A DNA stretch of 64,000 nt from Leeuwenhoekiella polynyae (lineage in GTDB: Bacteria; Bacteroidota; Bacteroidia; Flavobacteriales; Flavobacteriaceae): assembly GCF_042683665.1 (NCBI RefSeq), contig NZ_JBHUOO010000024.1; one strand, given 5' to 3'. The stretch's first letter is position 1; each line of letters opens with the position of its first letter. The position numbers and the translations under genes are program-made. Shown here piece by piece: positions 42,112 to 53,400 of the stretch. The notes under the pieces are model-generated. The model was not told the origin of the DNA, did no database searches, and worked only from the letters and a program-made list of their open reading frames with translations.

Positions 42112-45100
42112 CTACTTTTTATTTAATGTGATTAACGTTTCTAAAATTGTAGCTTGGTTTTCACGTAATATATCATGAGATCCCTCTACTCTTAAAAAGC
42201 TAGTATTAGCCTTGCTAAAATGTTTCCATTCTTTCATGTTTTTAAACGGTGCTACTTTATCTTGTTTGGCAACAATAACATGAATATTACAAGGTATTTG
42301 AGTTCCGTTAGAAATGTGAGTTTCCATAATGGTCAAATCTGCCCTAACTGTGTCTTTACTATTTAGTATTGCCTGTTTTCTAGTTTGATTATCTTGATTA
42401 TTGGGATATGATTCTAATACCGTTTGAATCATTTCTTGATCTGGTAACTCATGGATTTTTCCCTGACTAGGCTTGTTAACGGGATTGGTTCCTGAAACTA
42501 TTAGGTTTTCTGGTAAGCGTAAACCTTTTTGCTGCAGTACTAAAATAAATTCATAAGCCAGAATACCACCAAAACTATGTCCATATAACGAATAGGGATG
42601 GTCTGGTATTATAAAACTACTTATTAACTCATCAAGTAATTCAGTCATATTTAAATGAGCATTTTGATTGGAGCGTTCTTCTCGCCCCGGAGCTTGAACC
42701 CCTATTAGGGAGAGCCATTCAGGTGCCGCATTTGCTAATGGTTTAAAAGCAGAAGCTCCAGATCCAATGGCTGGAAAACAAAAAACTGTGTACTCTGGGC
42801 TTTTTTTAATTTCCCGTAAATCAATCCAAATTTTAGACACAGGTGTTGTTATATTAACTTGATCATTTTGGTTAGAATCGTGCTTATCATCTTGTAATAG
42901 TTTGTCAAGATAGTTTGCTGCACTTGGATGTTTTGCAACATAAATTTCTTGGAACAAATAATCTGAAACTGCTTTTATATGTGGGTAGTTATAGGGTAAT
43001 GTATTAGGTAAGTTAATATTAAAATATTGTTCAATTTCTACCACAAAAGAAATAGCCATTAAAGAATCCATTCCCAACATATTAAAACGTTCTGTAGCCT
43101 CTATAGGCCCCATAGAATCTACTAGCATTACGCGACGTAATTCTAGCCGTACTACTTCCTCTATTTTTTTGCGGGCCTGCTTCATCGTGCTGTTTAGTAT
43201 TTCTGTAACTCCTTCGGAAGCAGGTTTAAGCTGCACATAATCCTCTGGCATAACTGGAGTGAATAAAGAAGGTCTTAAGGAAAAGTCTACAAAGGGCTTA
43301 AATTTTCCCCAATTGATATCGCCAATTACAGCAACTGCATTACCGGTACTTAATTGATTCTTCAAGGCATTTAGGGCTGTATTGGGAGGCATCAGATTAA
43401 ATCCTAGTTTACCTAGAACTTCTACTTCTCTAGTTCCGGAACTCATACCAACTTCTGCCCAAGGCCCCCAATTTACAGACAATGCAGGCAACTTTAAAGT
43501 CTGTCTATAACGTGCAAGAAGATCCATAAAATAATTAGCTGCTGTATAATGGCTTAATTCAACAGAACCCCAAACAGCAGAAACCGAAGAAAACAAAATG
43601 AAGCAATCTAAATCCATGTTTTTTGTAAGTGTATGCAGTTGCCAGGATGCGGCTGTTTTAATTTTTAAAGTTTGCTGCAGCTTAGCAATGTCTATATCTA
43701 TTAGTTTAGAAAACCAGTTAACACCAGCTGCGTGGACTATTCCACGAACTACTGTATTCTTTGTGTTTAGCGTATTAAAAAAGGATTCCAATTTTTCGAC
43801 ATCAGAAATATCCATAGCTATGATTTCTAAAACATCAACTTTACTTTTTAAGCTAATCAATTCCTTTAAAAAACTATATTCAGGATTTTCTTGTGATAAT
43901 TGTTCCCATTGTGCTTGTTGAGGCAATTCCCTTCGAGAAATTAATATAATATGTTTTACGCCATTATTTACTAACCAAGCTGCAGATTTTAATCCTAATC
44001 CACCTAATCCACCCGTGATTATATACGCCCCATCGTTTCGTAGTTTTAATGTATTAGTAGGACTACAGGGCGCTGCATACAATTGTTCAATATACTGTAC
44101 CCCTTCTCTTAACAAAACACAACGTTCCTGCTCAGGTTTTAGGATTTTATATAAGATCTGTTTTGCAGTATTAGGATTCTTGTGTTGTGAGACATCTATA
44201 AGTCCACCACGCCATTCGGGATGTTCTAAATATGCAGTTTTTGCATAACCCCATAACACGGATTGTGCTAAGTTTACTTGGTTTCCATTTTCATTTTCTA
44301 AGCAATGAATTCCTTGAGTCACTACCCAAATAGGTTGCGAAAATACAAGCTGTTTAATAGCTTTTAGTAATCGAGTGTAAAAAACTACTGTTTTATTAAC
44401 GGTTGAATCAATATTTTCTAGATTTATGGTGGGATTCAATTCCGGAGTAATGTATACTATGCGATAATCTCTAATGGATCTTTTGGCGATTAAATTTACA
44501 ATACGATCAAACTTTTTATGTAAAGCTTCCTTAGTTGCTTCGTGTGTTATTTCTATGTCTGGTTTTACGGCTCCTTTTTGCTTTGAACCCATCCAATAGA
44601 CAGATGTATTCTGATCCTTTAGTTCTTGCAACACTTCTAAAAGTAATGGGCTGGACTCTCCTATTAAAATCCAATTAATTGGGTCGGCCAAGGTAATTGG
44701 AAGAGATGCTATATTTAATGAATCATAGGGGATCCATTTTAAAGTATAGTGCAAATTATCTTCCATTTCTTGACCCTCATCGTTTGTAGCGTTTAGAATA
44801 TCTTTCTTATAATTAGAGTTATCCTCTTGTGCCGCAAATGTGGCCAGTTTTGCAGCATCTATTCCTCGCAACCAAAATCTTTTATTGTTTAAAGCCAAGC
44901 CAGGAATACTGCCAGGATAGGTCTTATGTGAATAGAAATTCTCCCAGTTAATATTAAACCCAAAGTCATTAAGTTTACCCAAGGCGTGTAATAAATAGTC
45001 TCCTTCTGGTTTTAAACGCTTATTTTGCATCAACGTTCGCACAAGTACCTGAGACCTTGGATTTATATTTTCAAAAATTGCCGACAATGTACTGGCCCCT

Positions 45101-48100
45101 GGTCCAACTTCTATAAAACTAACAGCATTATCTAGTTGGTTTAAGGAATGTGCCGCTTCTGAAAACAAAACAGTGTTGCGGGTTTGATTAATCCAATGCA
45201 TAGTATCTGGGCACTTTTCCATTAAACTACCAGTAACACTAGACACCCACTTTTTGATGGGTTTTTTAAAATTCACAGTTTCTAAAAACTGCTTATATTC
45301 CTCTAAAATAGGCTCGATAAAATGACTGTGATATGGTTTTATTGTTTTTAAATAATAGAGCTTAACATTTAAGGACCTGAATTGTTTACAAATGCGCTCT
45401 ATCTCGATTTGATCACCAGAAATCACAGTCTTTTTAGGACTATTATGTACGGCTATAGTTACCTTTTCCGGATTGATTACAGGTAAGACTACCTCAGGAC
45501 TTTCAAATATGGTAACCATAGATCCATAAACCTCTAAATCATCTAGAAGTTGCCCTCTTTTTTGTACCATAAGCATACCCTCTTTTAGGGTGAAACATCC
45601 TGCTAAACAGGCTGCTACATATTCACCAAAACTATATCCTAATAAATAATCTGGATTTAAATTCAAATCCATTAAAAATTTAGCTAATGCATATTGTAGT
45701 GCAAACTGTAAGGGTTGTGCATGAGCTTCGGTGATTCTAAAAATATGCTCTTTATTAAGTGCATTATTTATTTTTTCTAATGCCTGTTCGTCTAAATTTA
45801 GTTGGGAAATACAATGATCATAATAGGTTTTGTATCTGGGATATCTAAAATATAAAGAACGTCCCATGTCATAATAATGCTCCCCTTGACCCGTAAACAA
45901 AAAGCATAATTTTAAATTCTCTTGTGCAGCTTGTATTGGCTTTTTAGATGTAATGAAAGAATCTAACTGATTAGCCAATTCTAATTTATCAGAAGCCAAA
46001 AAGTACTTTCTAAACTGTAAATTGGTTCTGTGCTTTGCCTGAGTAAAACAAAGGTCTGCAAATGGCAAAACTGAATTAGAAGTTAACCAAGACTCCCAAG
46101 CTGTAGCTTGTTGTATTAAGTTGGTTTGAGAATGACCACTTAGAATAAAGGGATATACAAAGTGATCAGTAGGAATGGCAGTTTTAGGTTCAAGAGTATT
46201 AGAAGCCTCTTGTAAAATTACATGTGCTAGAGAGCCACCAAACCCAAAGGAACTAATCGCAACATTCCTATTTTGATCAGACTCCCAGGGAGTTAGTTTT
46301 TTAGCAATCTGAATTCTAGTATTCTCAAGTTGAATTTTAGGGTTTAACGTGTTCACATGAATTTGTGGAGGGATTTGCTTTTTTTGCAGCATGAGAACCG
46401 TTTTTATAACACTTGCAATACCAGCACTAGCCTCTAAATGTCCAATATTTGCCTTAACAGATCCGACAAAACAGGTTGAATTATTTTCATAATCCCCGTA
46501 ATGGTGAACAAGTTGCTCCATTTCTATAGGGTCTCCTGAAGCTGTACCTGTACCATGCGCCTCTACATAACTCACTTGAGACGGGGATATAGCGCTTTTA
46601 GCCAAACATTTACCAATAATAGCGTGTTGAGCAGAAGCATTAGGATACGTTATACCCGGGCTCATACCATCTTGAGCAGCCGCGGTAGATACAACGCTTG
46701 CTAAAATATTGTCACCGTCTCGCAATGCCGCAGATTTTAACTTAAGCATAACCAATCCACAACCTTCAGAGCGCACATAACCGTTAGCAGATTGATCGAA
46801 TGCCTTACAACGACCATCTGGAGCCATCATTCCAAATTGAGACAGGGTTACTGTTGAACCGGGAGATAATATGGCATTAACACCACCTACAATGGCCTGT
46901 TGGCAATCCCCATTTAAAATGGCTTGTGCACCAAGATGAAATGCTGTTAAAGAAGAGGAACAGGCAGTATCTATAGCCATACTTGGCCCCTTAAGATCGT
47001 AGAAATAAGACAGTCTATTAGCAGCAATGCTATGTGCATTGCCTAGTCCAGAATAAGCGTTAAAACCTGTTAATCCTGTTGTGAGTTTAATTTTCATGTA
47101 CAGGTAATCATTTGTAGAAATACCTATATACACTCCTGTATTGGAATTTTTTACGTGTGGTTTTGTCCAGCCCGTATGTTCCATTAGTCTCCAAGAAGTC
47201 TCTAAAACCAGACGTTGTTGTGGATCCATTTCTGCCGCTTCATATTTAGAAACACCAAAAAAAGCAGGATCAAACTGATCTATTCCATCAACAAAACCAC
47301 CCCATTTTGTATTTACTTTGCCGGGAACAGCTATGTCTTTATCGTAAAACAAATCGTTATTCCAGCGATTTTTAGGCACCTCTTGAATAGCGTCAGTACC
47401 CGTGGCTAATAATTCCCAAAAATCATCTAAACTGGTAACACCTCCTGGGAATTTACAGGCCATGCCAACAATAACAACCTCTTCATTTTGTTTATTACGA
47501 GTAGTTGCTAAACCTGAGGTCTTGCCAGATTGACTTAGTATTCTGAGCTTATTTGATTTAAACTGATCAAGACACTTTCCACGCGCTAATTTATAGTTGG
47601 GAGTCCGAGCTAAAGTACCTTGTGCAATCAACAAAATAGCTTGGGCTTTAATGCCAAATCCATCACTAAGGTTAGCCTTGATTTGAGCTATTATTTCTTC
47701 CTGTTTATCTGAATCTAAATGCCTGTGAATTTCTTGAAGCACAATTACAGAATTTAATGGATCCTCTAAATCTTGCAGACAAGCAGTGGCGTCATTTGGT
47801 CGTAAATTCGTAATAAATTGTCTTGCACTATGCTCAAGATCTTCGGCTGAATAATTACGACCTCGTACAATAATGATTTCTTTTCTTCTTCCCGTTATAT
47901 ATAGATTGTCATCTTTAATATATCCAACATCTCCGGTATTAACGGTTACGGCCTGGAGTTTATCAAAATTTAAATCATATTTTAAGTAGCCTGAAAAATT
48001 ATGTTTGGCTTTAACAATAATATCACCTTCTTGTCCATCGGGTAGCTCTTGTAGCGTATCTGGATTCACAATTGTAACAGTAGTACATTCCTTATCTAAT

Positions 48101-49221
48101 GTATAAGGAATTAGCTTACGCCGTGATGAATTAGAAAGGGAATTTTTTTCAACTGTGCTTAACAAGTCTTCAAAACCCAGAGCGCCACCTGCAGCTAAAA
48201 GTGTTACTTCGGCCAAGCCGTATACCGGTCTAAACGTATTGGGGTTAAAGCCTTGAGGCTTAAATGTGTCTATAAAACGTTCTAGAACCTCTATAGTAAC
48301 TGTTTCTGAACCCACATAGGCATGCTGCCAGGAGGATAAGTCAATTCCATCAAAATTTTTAATTTTAGACACACAATGCTTAAAAGCAAAAGTAGGTGCA
48401 GCACCACTATTGGCATGATACTCACTAAAAGCTTTTAACCATAGTTCTGGTTTTGCTAAAAATGTACTCGGATTTAAAAAAACACCAAAACCAGATTCGT
48501 AAAGCACTGTAAAAAGGTGACCAACCAATCCCATATCGTGGTAAAATGGAATCCATCCAGCCACACGAACTACTTGTCCTCTATTAAAAACCCGATACAT
48601 TTTTTCCAGATTTTTTAATATTTGTTCATGCGTTAACACAATCCCTTTTGGTTTGGAAGTAGAACCTGAGGTATACTGAATATAAGCAACCTGAGACGTC
48701 TGTATTTTTGGTAATTCAACAGGTATTGCATCTGGTTTATCCAGAGCTTCTGTAGTATAAATACGCGTATTTAGGAGTCCGTTCTCTTGTAAAAAACCTA
48801 GTACATCATCATATTCTGATTCTCTTACTAATACAGAAGCATTAGATTGTTTTTTTAATATATTTTCCAATTTACCCCAAGAGGATTGGTTTCTTTTATG
48901 CTGTAATGGCGCAATTGGAGCTGGAATTTTCCCAGCCAAAAGACAGCCAAAAAAGCTGACTACAAAATCTTCCTGATCTTCTAAAGTAATTAGTACTATT
49001 TCATGCTTTGAGGCAAATTGAGAGATATTAAAAGCGTAATTCATGCACCGCTGTTCAAGATCTTTAAACGTAAGGTTATTCTTCACTTTACCCTTAGCAT
49101 TTAAAAATATTAGAACATCCTCTTGGGCACGATCTTTAGGATAATTAAGAATAAGGTCTACTAAGGTTGTATGCGGCATAAAGTTTAATCTTTTGGTTGC
49201 TTTAATTGGATTCACTACCAT
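42112..49221 (-). CDS. FAAL-KS-AT-KR-ACP-TE polyketide synthase
   Basis: A 2369-residue single-module type I PKS. Domains: fatty acyl-AMP ligase (about 15-565; YTSGSTSKPKG at 183-193, RGRNYSAED near 453); ketosynthase (580-1005; C754, H889, H928); acyltransferase (1105-1400; S1197 in GYSFGE, H1298); ketoreductase (1490-1975; TGGLGGLG at 1736-1743, S1879, Y1892); carrier (2010-2090; S2053 in GMDSL); thioesterase (2140-2369; S2216 in GHSFGG, H2349). W1884 eight residues before Y1892 and no LDD motif point to an A-type ketoreductase. No DH, ER or methyltransferase. FAAL joins KS directly without a carrier between them, which is unusual. Predicted: activate a fatty acid, add one C2 unit, reduce to beta-hydroxy, release. 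A start at the second Met (49179) is also possible. The first start overlaps the upstream gene by 20 bp. Confidence 0.93.
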   Translation of the reverse strand: MVVNPIKATKRLNFMPHTTLVDLILNYPKDRAQEDVLIFLNAKGKVKNNLTFKDLEQRCMNYAFNISQFASKHEIVLITLEDQEDFVVSFFGCLLAGKIPAPIAPLQHKRNQSSWGKLENILKKQSNASVLVRESEYDDVLGFLQENGLLNTRIYTTEALDKPDAIPVELPKIQTSQVAYIQYTSGSTSKPKGIVLTHEQILKNLEKMYRVFNRGQVVRVAGWIPFYHDMGLVGHLFTVLYESGFGVFLNPSTFLAKPELWLKAFSEYHANSGAAPTFAFKHCVSKIKNFDGIDLSSWQHAYVGSETVTIEVLERFIDTFKPQGFNPNTFRPVYGLAEVTLLAAGGALGFEDLLSTVEKNSLSNSSRRKLIPYTLDKECTTVTIVNPDTLQELPDGQEGDIIVKAKHNFSGYLKYDLNFDKLQAVTVNTGDVGYIKDDNLYITGRRKEIIIVRGRNYSAEDLEHSARQFITNLRPNDATACLQDLEDPLNSVIVLQEIHRHLDSDKQEEIIAQIKANLSDGFGIKAQAILLIAQGTLARTPNYKLARGKCLDQFKSNKLRILSQSGKTSGLATTRNKQNEEVVIVGMACKFPGGVTSLDDFWELLATGTDAIQEVPKNRWNNDLFYDKDIAVPGKVNTKWGGFVDGIDQFDPAFFGVSKYEAAEMDPQQRLVLETSWRLMEHTGWTKPHVKNSNTGVYIGISTNDYLYMKIKLTTGLTGFNAYSGLGNAHSIAANRLSYFYDLKGPSMAIDTACSSSLTAFHLGAQAILNGDCQQAIVGGVNAILSPGSTVTLSQFGMMAPDGRCKAFDQSANGYVRSEGCGLVMLKLKSAALRDGDNILASVVSTAAAQDGMSPGITYPNASAQHAIIGKCLAKSAISPSQVSYVEAHGTGTASGDPIEMEQLVHHYGDYENNSTCFVGSVKANIGHLEASAGIASVIKTVLMLQKKQIPPQIHVNTLNPKIQLENTRIQIAKKLTPWESDQNRNVAISSFGFGGSLAHVILQEASNTLEPKTAIPTDHFVYPFILSGHSQTNLIQQATAWESWLTSNSVLPFADLCFTQAKHRTNLQFRKYFLASDKLELANQLDSFITSKKPIQAAQENLKLCFLFTGQGEHYYDMGRSLYFRYPRYKTYYDHCISQLNLDEQALEKINNALNKEHIFRITEAHAQPLQFALQYALAKFLMDLNLNPDYLLGYSFGEYVAACLAGCFTLKEGMLMVQKRGQLLDDLEVYGSMVTIFESPEVVLPVINPEKVTIAVHNSPKKTVISGDQIEIERICKQFRSLNVKLYYLKTIKPYHSHFIEPILEEYKQFLETVNFKKPIKKWVSSVTGSLMEKCPDTMHWINQTRNTVLFSEAAHSLNQLDNAVSFIEVGPGASTLSAIFENINPRSQVLVRTLMQNKRLKPEGDYLLHALGKLNDFGFNINWENFYSHKTYPGSIPGLALNNKRFWLRGIDAAKLATFAAQEDNSNYKKDILNATNDEGQEMEDNLHYTLKWIPYDSLNIASLPITLADPINWILIGESSPLLLEVLQELKDQNTSVYWMGSKQKGAVKPDIEITHEATKEALHKKFDRIVNLIAKRSIRDYRIVYITPELNPTINLENIDSTVNKTVVFYTRLLKAIKQLVFSQPIWVVTQGIHCLENENGNQVNLAQSVLWGYAKTAYLEHPEWRGGLIDVSQHKNPNTAKQILYKILKPEQERCVLLREGVQYIEQLYAAPCSPTNTLKLRNDGAYIITGGLGGLGLKSAAWLVNNGVKHIILISRRELPQQAQWEQLSQENPEYSFLKELISLKSKVDVLEIIAMDISDVEKLESFFNTLNTKNTVVRGIVHAAGVNWFSKLIDIDIAKLQQTLKIKTAASWQLHTLTKNMDLDCFILFSSVSAVWGSVELSHYTAANYFMDLLARYRQTLKLPALSVNWGPWAEVGMSSGTREVEVLGKLGFNLMPPNTALNALKNQLSTGNAVAVIGDINWGKFKPFVDFSLRPSLFTPVMPEDYVQLKPASEGVTEILNSTMKQARKKIEEVVRLELRRVMLVDSMGPIEATERFNMLGMDSLMAISFVVEIEQYFNINLPNTLPYNYPHIKAVSDYLFQEIYVAKHPSAANYLDKLLQDDKHDSNQNDQVNITTPVSKIWIDLREIKKSPEYTVFCFPAIGSGASAFKPLANAAPEWLSLIGVQAPGREERSNQNAHLNMTELLDELISSFIIPDHPYSLYGHSFGGILAYEFILVLQQKGLRLPENLIVSGTNPVNKPSQGKIHELPDQEMIQTVLESYPNNQDNQTRKQAILNSKDTVRADLTIMETHISNGTQIPCNIHVIVAKQDKVAPFKNMKEWKHFSKANTSFLRVEGSHDILRENQATILETLITLNKK

Positions 49222-50407
49222 CTATTATTCCATTGGGATAGATTATTGTAGACTCTCCCCCAGGCTGATAAAATGTACATTGCCATTTGTTACCATCTAC
49301 CAATTCTGGATTTGCGCCAATCCAATTTGGTGGATTAGTTACTAGTTTTACAGATTTTTTGGTTGCATCAGTGTATTTAAAATACAGGAGCTCAACGTTC
49401 TTAAAGATTAAAGATACTTTCTGTGTTACTGGCTGATTCATCCCGTTAGCCGTGAGATAATACTCTGCTTTAGCAGGAAATTGTTCCATAAATCCGTAAT
49501 AGGCTCGAATTACATCTAATCCCGGACTTATTTTTAGATTTATATCTCGCTTAAAGACTAATGCATTTGGAGTTAAAGGTCCCGTAAGAATCACATTACT
49601 AGAATACTGTGTAAGCCAAGTAAGTCCTACTTCTTGATTTACTGCAATTTCTATTATTGGAATCCCTTCGACACTTGTGTCAGTATTATATAGGGTAGCC
49701 GACATAGCGTTTATAACGGGCCTATTTTTTTGTAAGGTTTGCGGTGGAGATTGAAGCAATTTTTGACCTAACTGACCATTAACAGTATAATTTCTTTGAT
49801 TCGTACCATTATTCCCAGGCAGCATAGTTACTTTAACATTTCCTTGTTGTGGCGCGTTGGGTACAGGAACGTCTGCTTGGTTAGGATAACCAGAAATAGT
49901 AATAGCCGTTATTCCTTTAGGTGCCTGCCAATGTAAAGTAGATTCTTGTAGGTCACCAACATACTTAGGATCTAACCAAGCAATTATTTTTTCCATCTCT
50001 TTTTCTATATTGAAAACAATAGATTCTTGGTTGGTTTGTTGTTCAAGTACCTCTGTGACCTCAATATTATGTGCTCCGGTATTATCTGACAATCCAAGAT
50101 TGATGAATCTAATTTCCCAAAAGGCTTGAGGTTTAATGGTAACACCTCCTGGAACAAACGGGTTACTTTTTACAATGTATACACCTGGATTATTGCCCTT
50201 TTCAACATAATAGCCACTATCTGAAGGAGTTGTAATTTGAATATCAAAATCCAGAACCAGATCCTTTGGAAGGGTAATGGTGATGGAATCGTCGTTAGTA
50301 ATAACAATATCGTTAGGACTTTGATTTACGGCATTTATAGTAAGATCTAAAGTCTTTTTAGCAAATGAATGATTAGGATTACTTGAGTATTTTAAACGGG
50401 TAGCCAT
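49202..50407 (-). CDS. Unknown operon protein 5 (401 residues)
   Basis: No signal peptide, membrane span or known motif. The pattern is beta-rich, with Gly/Pro/Asn-rich turns and short Ig-like stretches, for example ITAITISGYPNQADV (about 168-182). A Gln/Pro-rich linker near 185-235 splits it into two halves. Its stop lies 20 bp inside the PKS gene, so translation of the PKS is likely coupled to this protein. It starts 4 bp after the 1376-residue gene. Confidence 0.7.
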   Translation of the reverse strand: MATRLKYSSNPNHSFAKKTLDLTINAVNQSPNDIVITNDDSITITLPKDLVLDFDIQITTPSDSGYYVEKGNNPGVYIVKSNPFVPGGVTIKPQAFWEIRFINLGLSDNTGAHNIEVTEVLEQQTNQESIVFNIEKEMEKIIAWLDPKYVGDLQESTLHWQAPKGITAITISGYPNQADVPVPNAPQQGNVKVTMLPGNNGTNQRNYTVNGQLGQKLLQSPPQTLQKNRPVINAMSATLYNTDTSVEGIPIIEIAVNQEVGLTWLTQYSSNVILTGPLTPNALVFKRDINLKISPGLDVIRAYYGFMEQFPAKAEYYLTANGMNQPVTQKVSLIFKNVELLYFKYTDATKKSVKLVTNPPNWIGANPELVDGNKWQCTFYQPGGESTIIYPNGIIDGSESN

Positions 50408-50411
50408 AGTA

Positions 50412-53400
50412 CTAGGATTCTTGGTTTTTATCTTTTCTAGAAAGTGTGAGCCACCCTTCTTTTATTCGGAGTGGATTTGAATGTAAATCACCCAAATGCA
50501 CGCGATCTTGAACCTCTTGGTCTGGACTCCAGCTTACGGTATCTTTACGTTGCTTCCAAGACCATTTTCCTGTGACTTCGTCTGGTGTTGGCATTTGAAC
50601 GTTTTCTGGGGGTAGCAATATAGGTCCAACACGAAAAGATGCTGTTAATCTTTCTAATGCTTTACTCACCGGACCATTTGGCAAATTAGTTTCTACGCAT
50701 GGCAAGCACCCTGAAAAAACCGGAATTACCCCATTGGGGTCTACTAACATGGTTAACGGCGTTGGAGTTCCGTTTAATTGAGTTGTAATTTGAACTGGTT
50801 TTTCTTTAATATAGTCTGATTTAAATCCGGTGATTACCATTTCAGGATTGAATCTGAAATCTTTGCCTGCACGAAGCAGTTCCATTAAATTCTGAGTTTG
50901 TCCTTCTGCCCCATATACCGGATAAAATACGTCGTATTTATTATTTGGAAAATACCCCAATATTCCATTATTTGCCAAAAAGGCATCGCCAATACGCAAT
51001 GGAAATGAAATCGACATGTATGGTGGGTCCTGTGGCTTATAGGTTCCATTCTCATTATAAAAATCCCCTGTATTACACCAGTATTGCTTATAAATAGGAT
51101 TGCCGGCAATGGTTACACTTACCTCTCCTCTAACAACGGCTATAGGACGTCCTACTAGTAAAGACAGGTTATCTGTTTGTTGACGTCCGTACGTTCCCAT
51201 TGTCCACAACGTACTATCTATAGCTTGCATAAGGTTTTCGAAGGCCAACGACCCTTCAAAACCTGTTTGCAACAAGGCATTAATAAAACCTGATAAAAAT
51301 TCGTTCTCAATATCTGGCGGTGCACCTAACGGATTGTCTAATCCTGGGGCACTATCCCAGCGAATACTCCAGTTCCCTCTGGATTCTACATCTTCCGATT
51401 GAACTTTTATAACAGCACCTATATTAGTTCCCTCACTGGTAAAAACCATTAAAGAATTATCTAAATGATTCGCCATAACCCATCCACAAATAGGGCTGGT
51501 CAAATCGGATGAATTGGTATACTCAATTTGAGTCGTATCTGCTCTTATCAGGTCAATATTAACCCTGGTATTTTGTAATACTCTTGGATTAATATTCCCA
51601 AAAGAATTGATTTGTTTGTCTAAACTTGAATAAAAAGTTTCAGACCATAGGACATTTACAATAGGTGAATCATCACCGCCATCGCGATCTAGTTTTCCAA
51701 ACATTACTTGCCCAAAGCCATCCACTACATTTAAGTTTATAATCTCAAGATGACCCGATCTTATAGGTGCATATTGTTGCTCATTTTCTGGGATATCGCT
51801 ACAGGAAGTTGTTCCAACTTGTGGTATATAGCTTTCGTATTCAGTAGCTAGGGCTTTCATTGCGGGAAATAGTAAATCTTGTTCCTTACTATGTCCTGCT
51901 CCACTGCTCATAAAAGATGTTGCAGCACTAAGTTTAGTAATGAGTTGTTCATTAAACCCGCTTAATGATTGTGTCAATAAATCAAAGCTTCCAGCTTGTC
52001 TTGAAGCCCACTCTAAACCCGTTTGCATCCAATCAGGAAATTCATCTAAGGATTGGTCTTCTAAGGGCTTTAATCTATTTTGAATGCTTTTAGCTACATT
52101 AGGATTGAGAATAGTTCTCCCCCATAGAAGTATACTTCCATCTTTCTCTAAACTTGTATTCGAAGTAACATAATCTATTTCGCCAAGGCTCCATCCGTCA
52201 AAAGGATTCACAGCATTTATTGATGTAGGATACCATCTAACTTTCCAGTCCATAAATACTGGAGTCCAAGGTTGTTTTGTTCTAAAGGCTACACCGGCCT
52301 TAGCGGGTAATATACCTTTAAATCCAGCTGCACTTACTAATGCTTGTGTAGTGTGTTCTAATGAATCTGCATTTTCCCAAACCAAAGTTTGCCTATAGCC
52401 AATGCGCTGAGTTAAATCTTCTAAAGGAGTGGTGCGGTCGGTTCCAGATTTGGCATTGTATACCGAATCTGGGACCTGATTTTTCTCGAAAAAAATAATG
52501 GCCATGACAGCTGCCATAGAATAATCTAATAAGACATTTTCTATCCACAATCCCATAACTTCTTTTGGAATAATATTCCAATCAGGCATTTGAATTTTTG
52601 ACAATAGCTCCGCTGCTGTTATGGTTACCGAAGGTTTGTTTAAAAAAGCCGGAACCAAAAAAGAAGATATTTCTTGACCCGTATATCTTACGGCCAATGG
52701 AGCATTTGAATTGGTCGCTACCGCAGAAGAAAATTTAGTATCCAGTTGAGCCCCAGCAATGGCAATAATGGGGTCTATAGGTGCTGAATACCCGGTTAAA
52801 TCAACTTCCTTCAACTCATACCCTGGCAGGTCAACTTCAGGAATCATGGATTCATCAACCAGCATTTTTTGTAATGCTGTTTTCTCTTGAGTTATTGTTT
52901 GTACTAATCGACCTGCTTTATCATGATTTGTTTTTATTACAGTTGTTAACGCCTGAATGCTTTCCAATACAGCTCCCTTAGTTGAATCGCTCACTTTTAC
53001 AGTATTCACAATTCCTTCAATCAGGTTTTGTTTGTATAACAGTCTAAACAGTTCTGCACGTTGTGTTTCTAAATTCAAATTAATCGCATTTAAGCTCTTT
53101 TGATTCCCATTTAGTTGGGTAAGAGCAGCGGTTTGTTCTTGGTTCAATGGAATACTTTGTCTACCAGCAAAGGTTGTTGGCGGTTTTGTATCTTGGTTGT
53201 TGGTATCACTGGTAAGTCGTGTTACAATCCACTGTGTTCCTGCTGAATTTCTGGAAAAAGAAGAGGCGTGCAATAAATTCTCAACCCGGATTGGATCTAC
53301 TGTATAATCTTCTAATAAGTCTTTTTGAAATGCAGATAATGCTCGAGAAATTACTGGAACATCTGCCAGTGAGTTTCCATTCTCAGAATTTTCTTGAATC

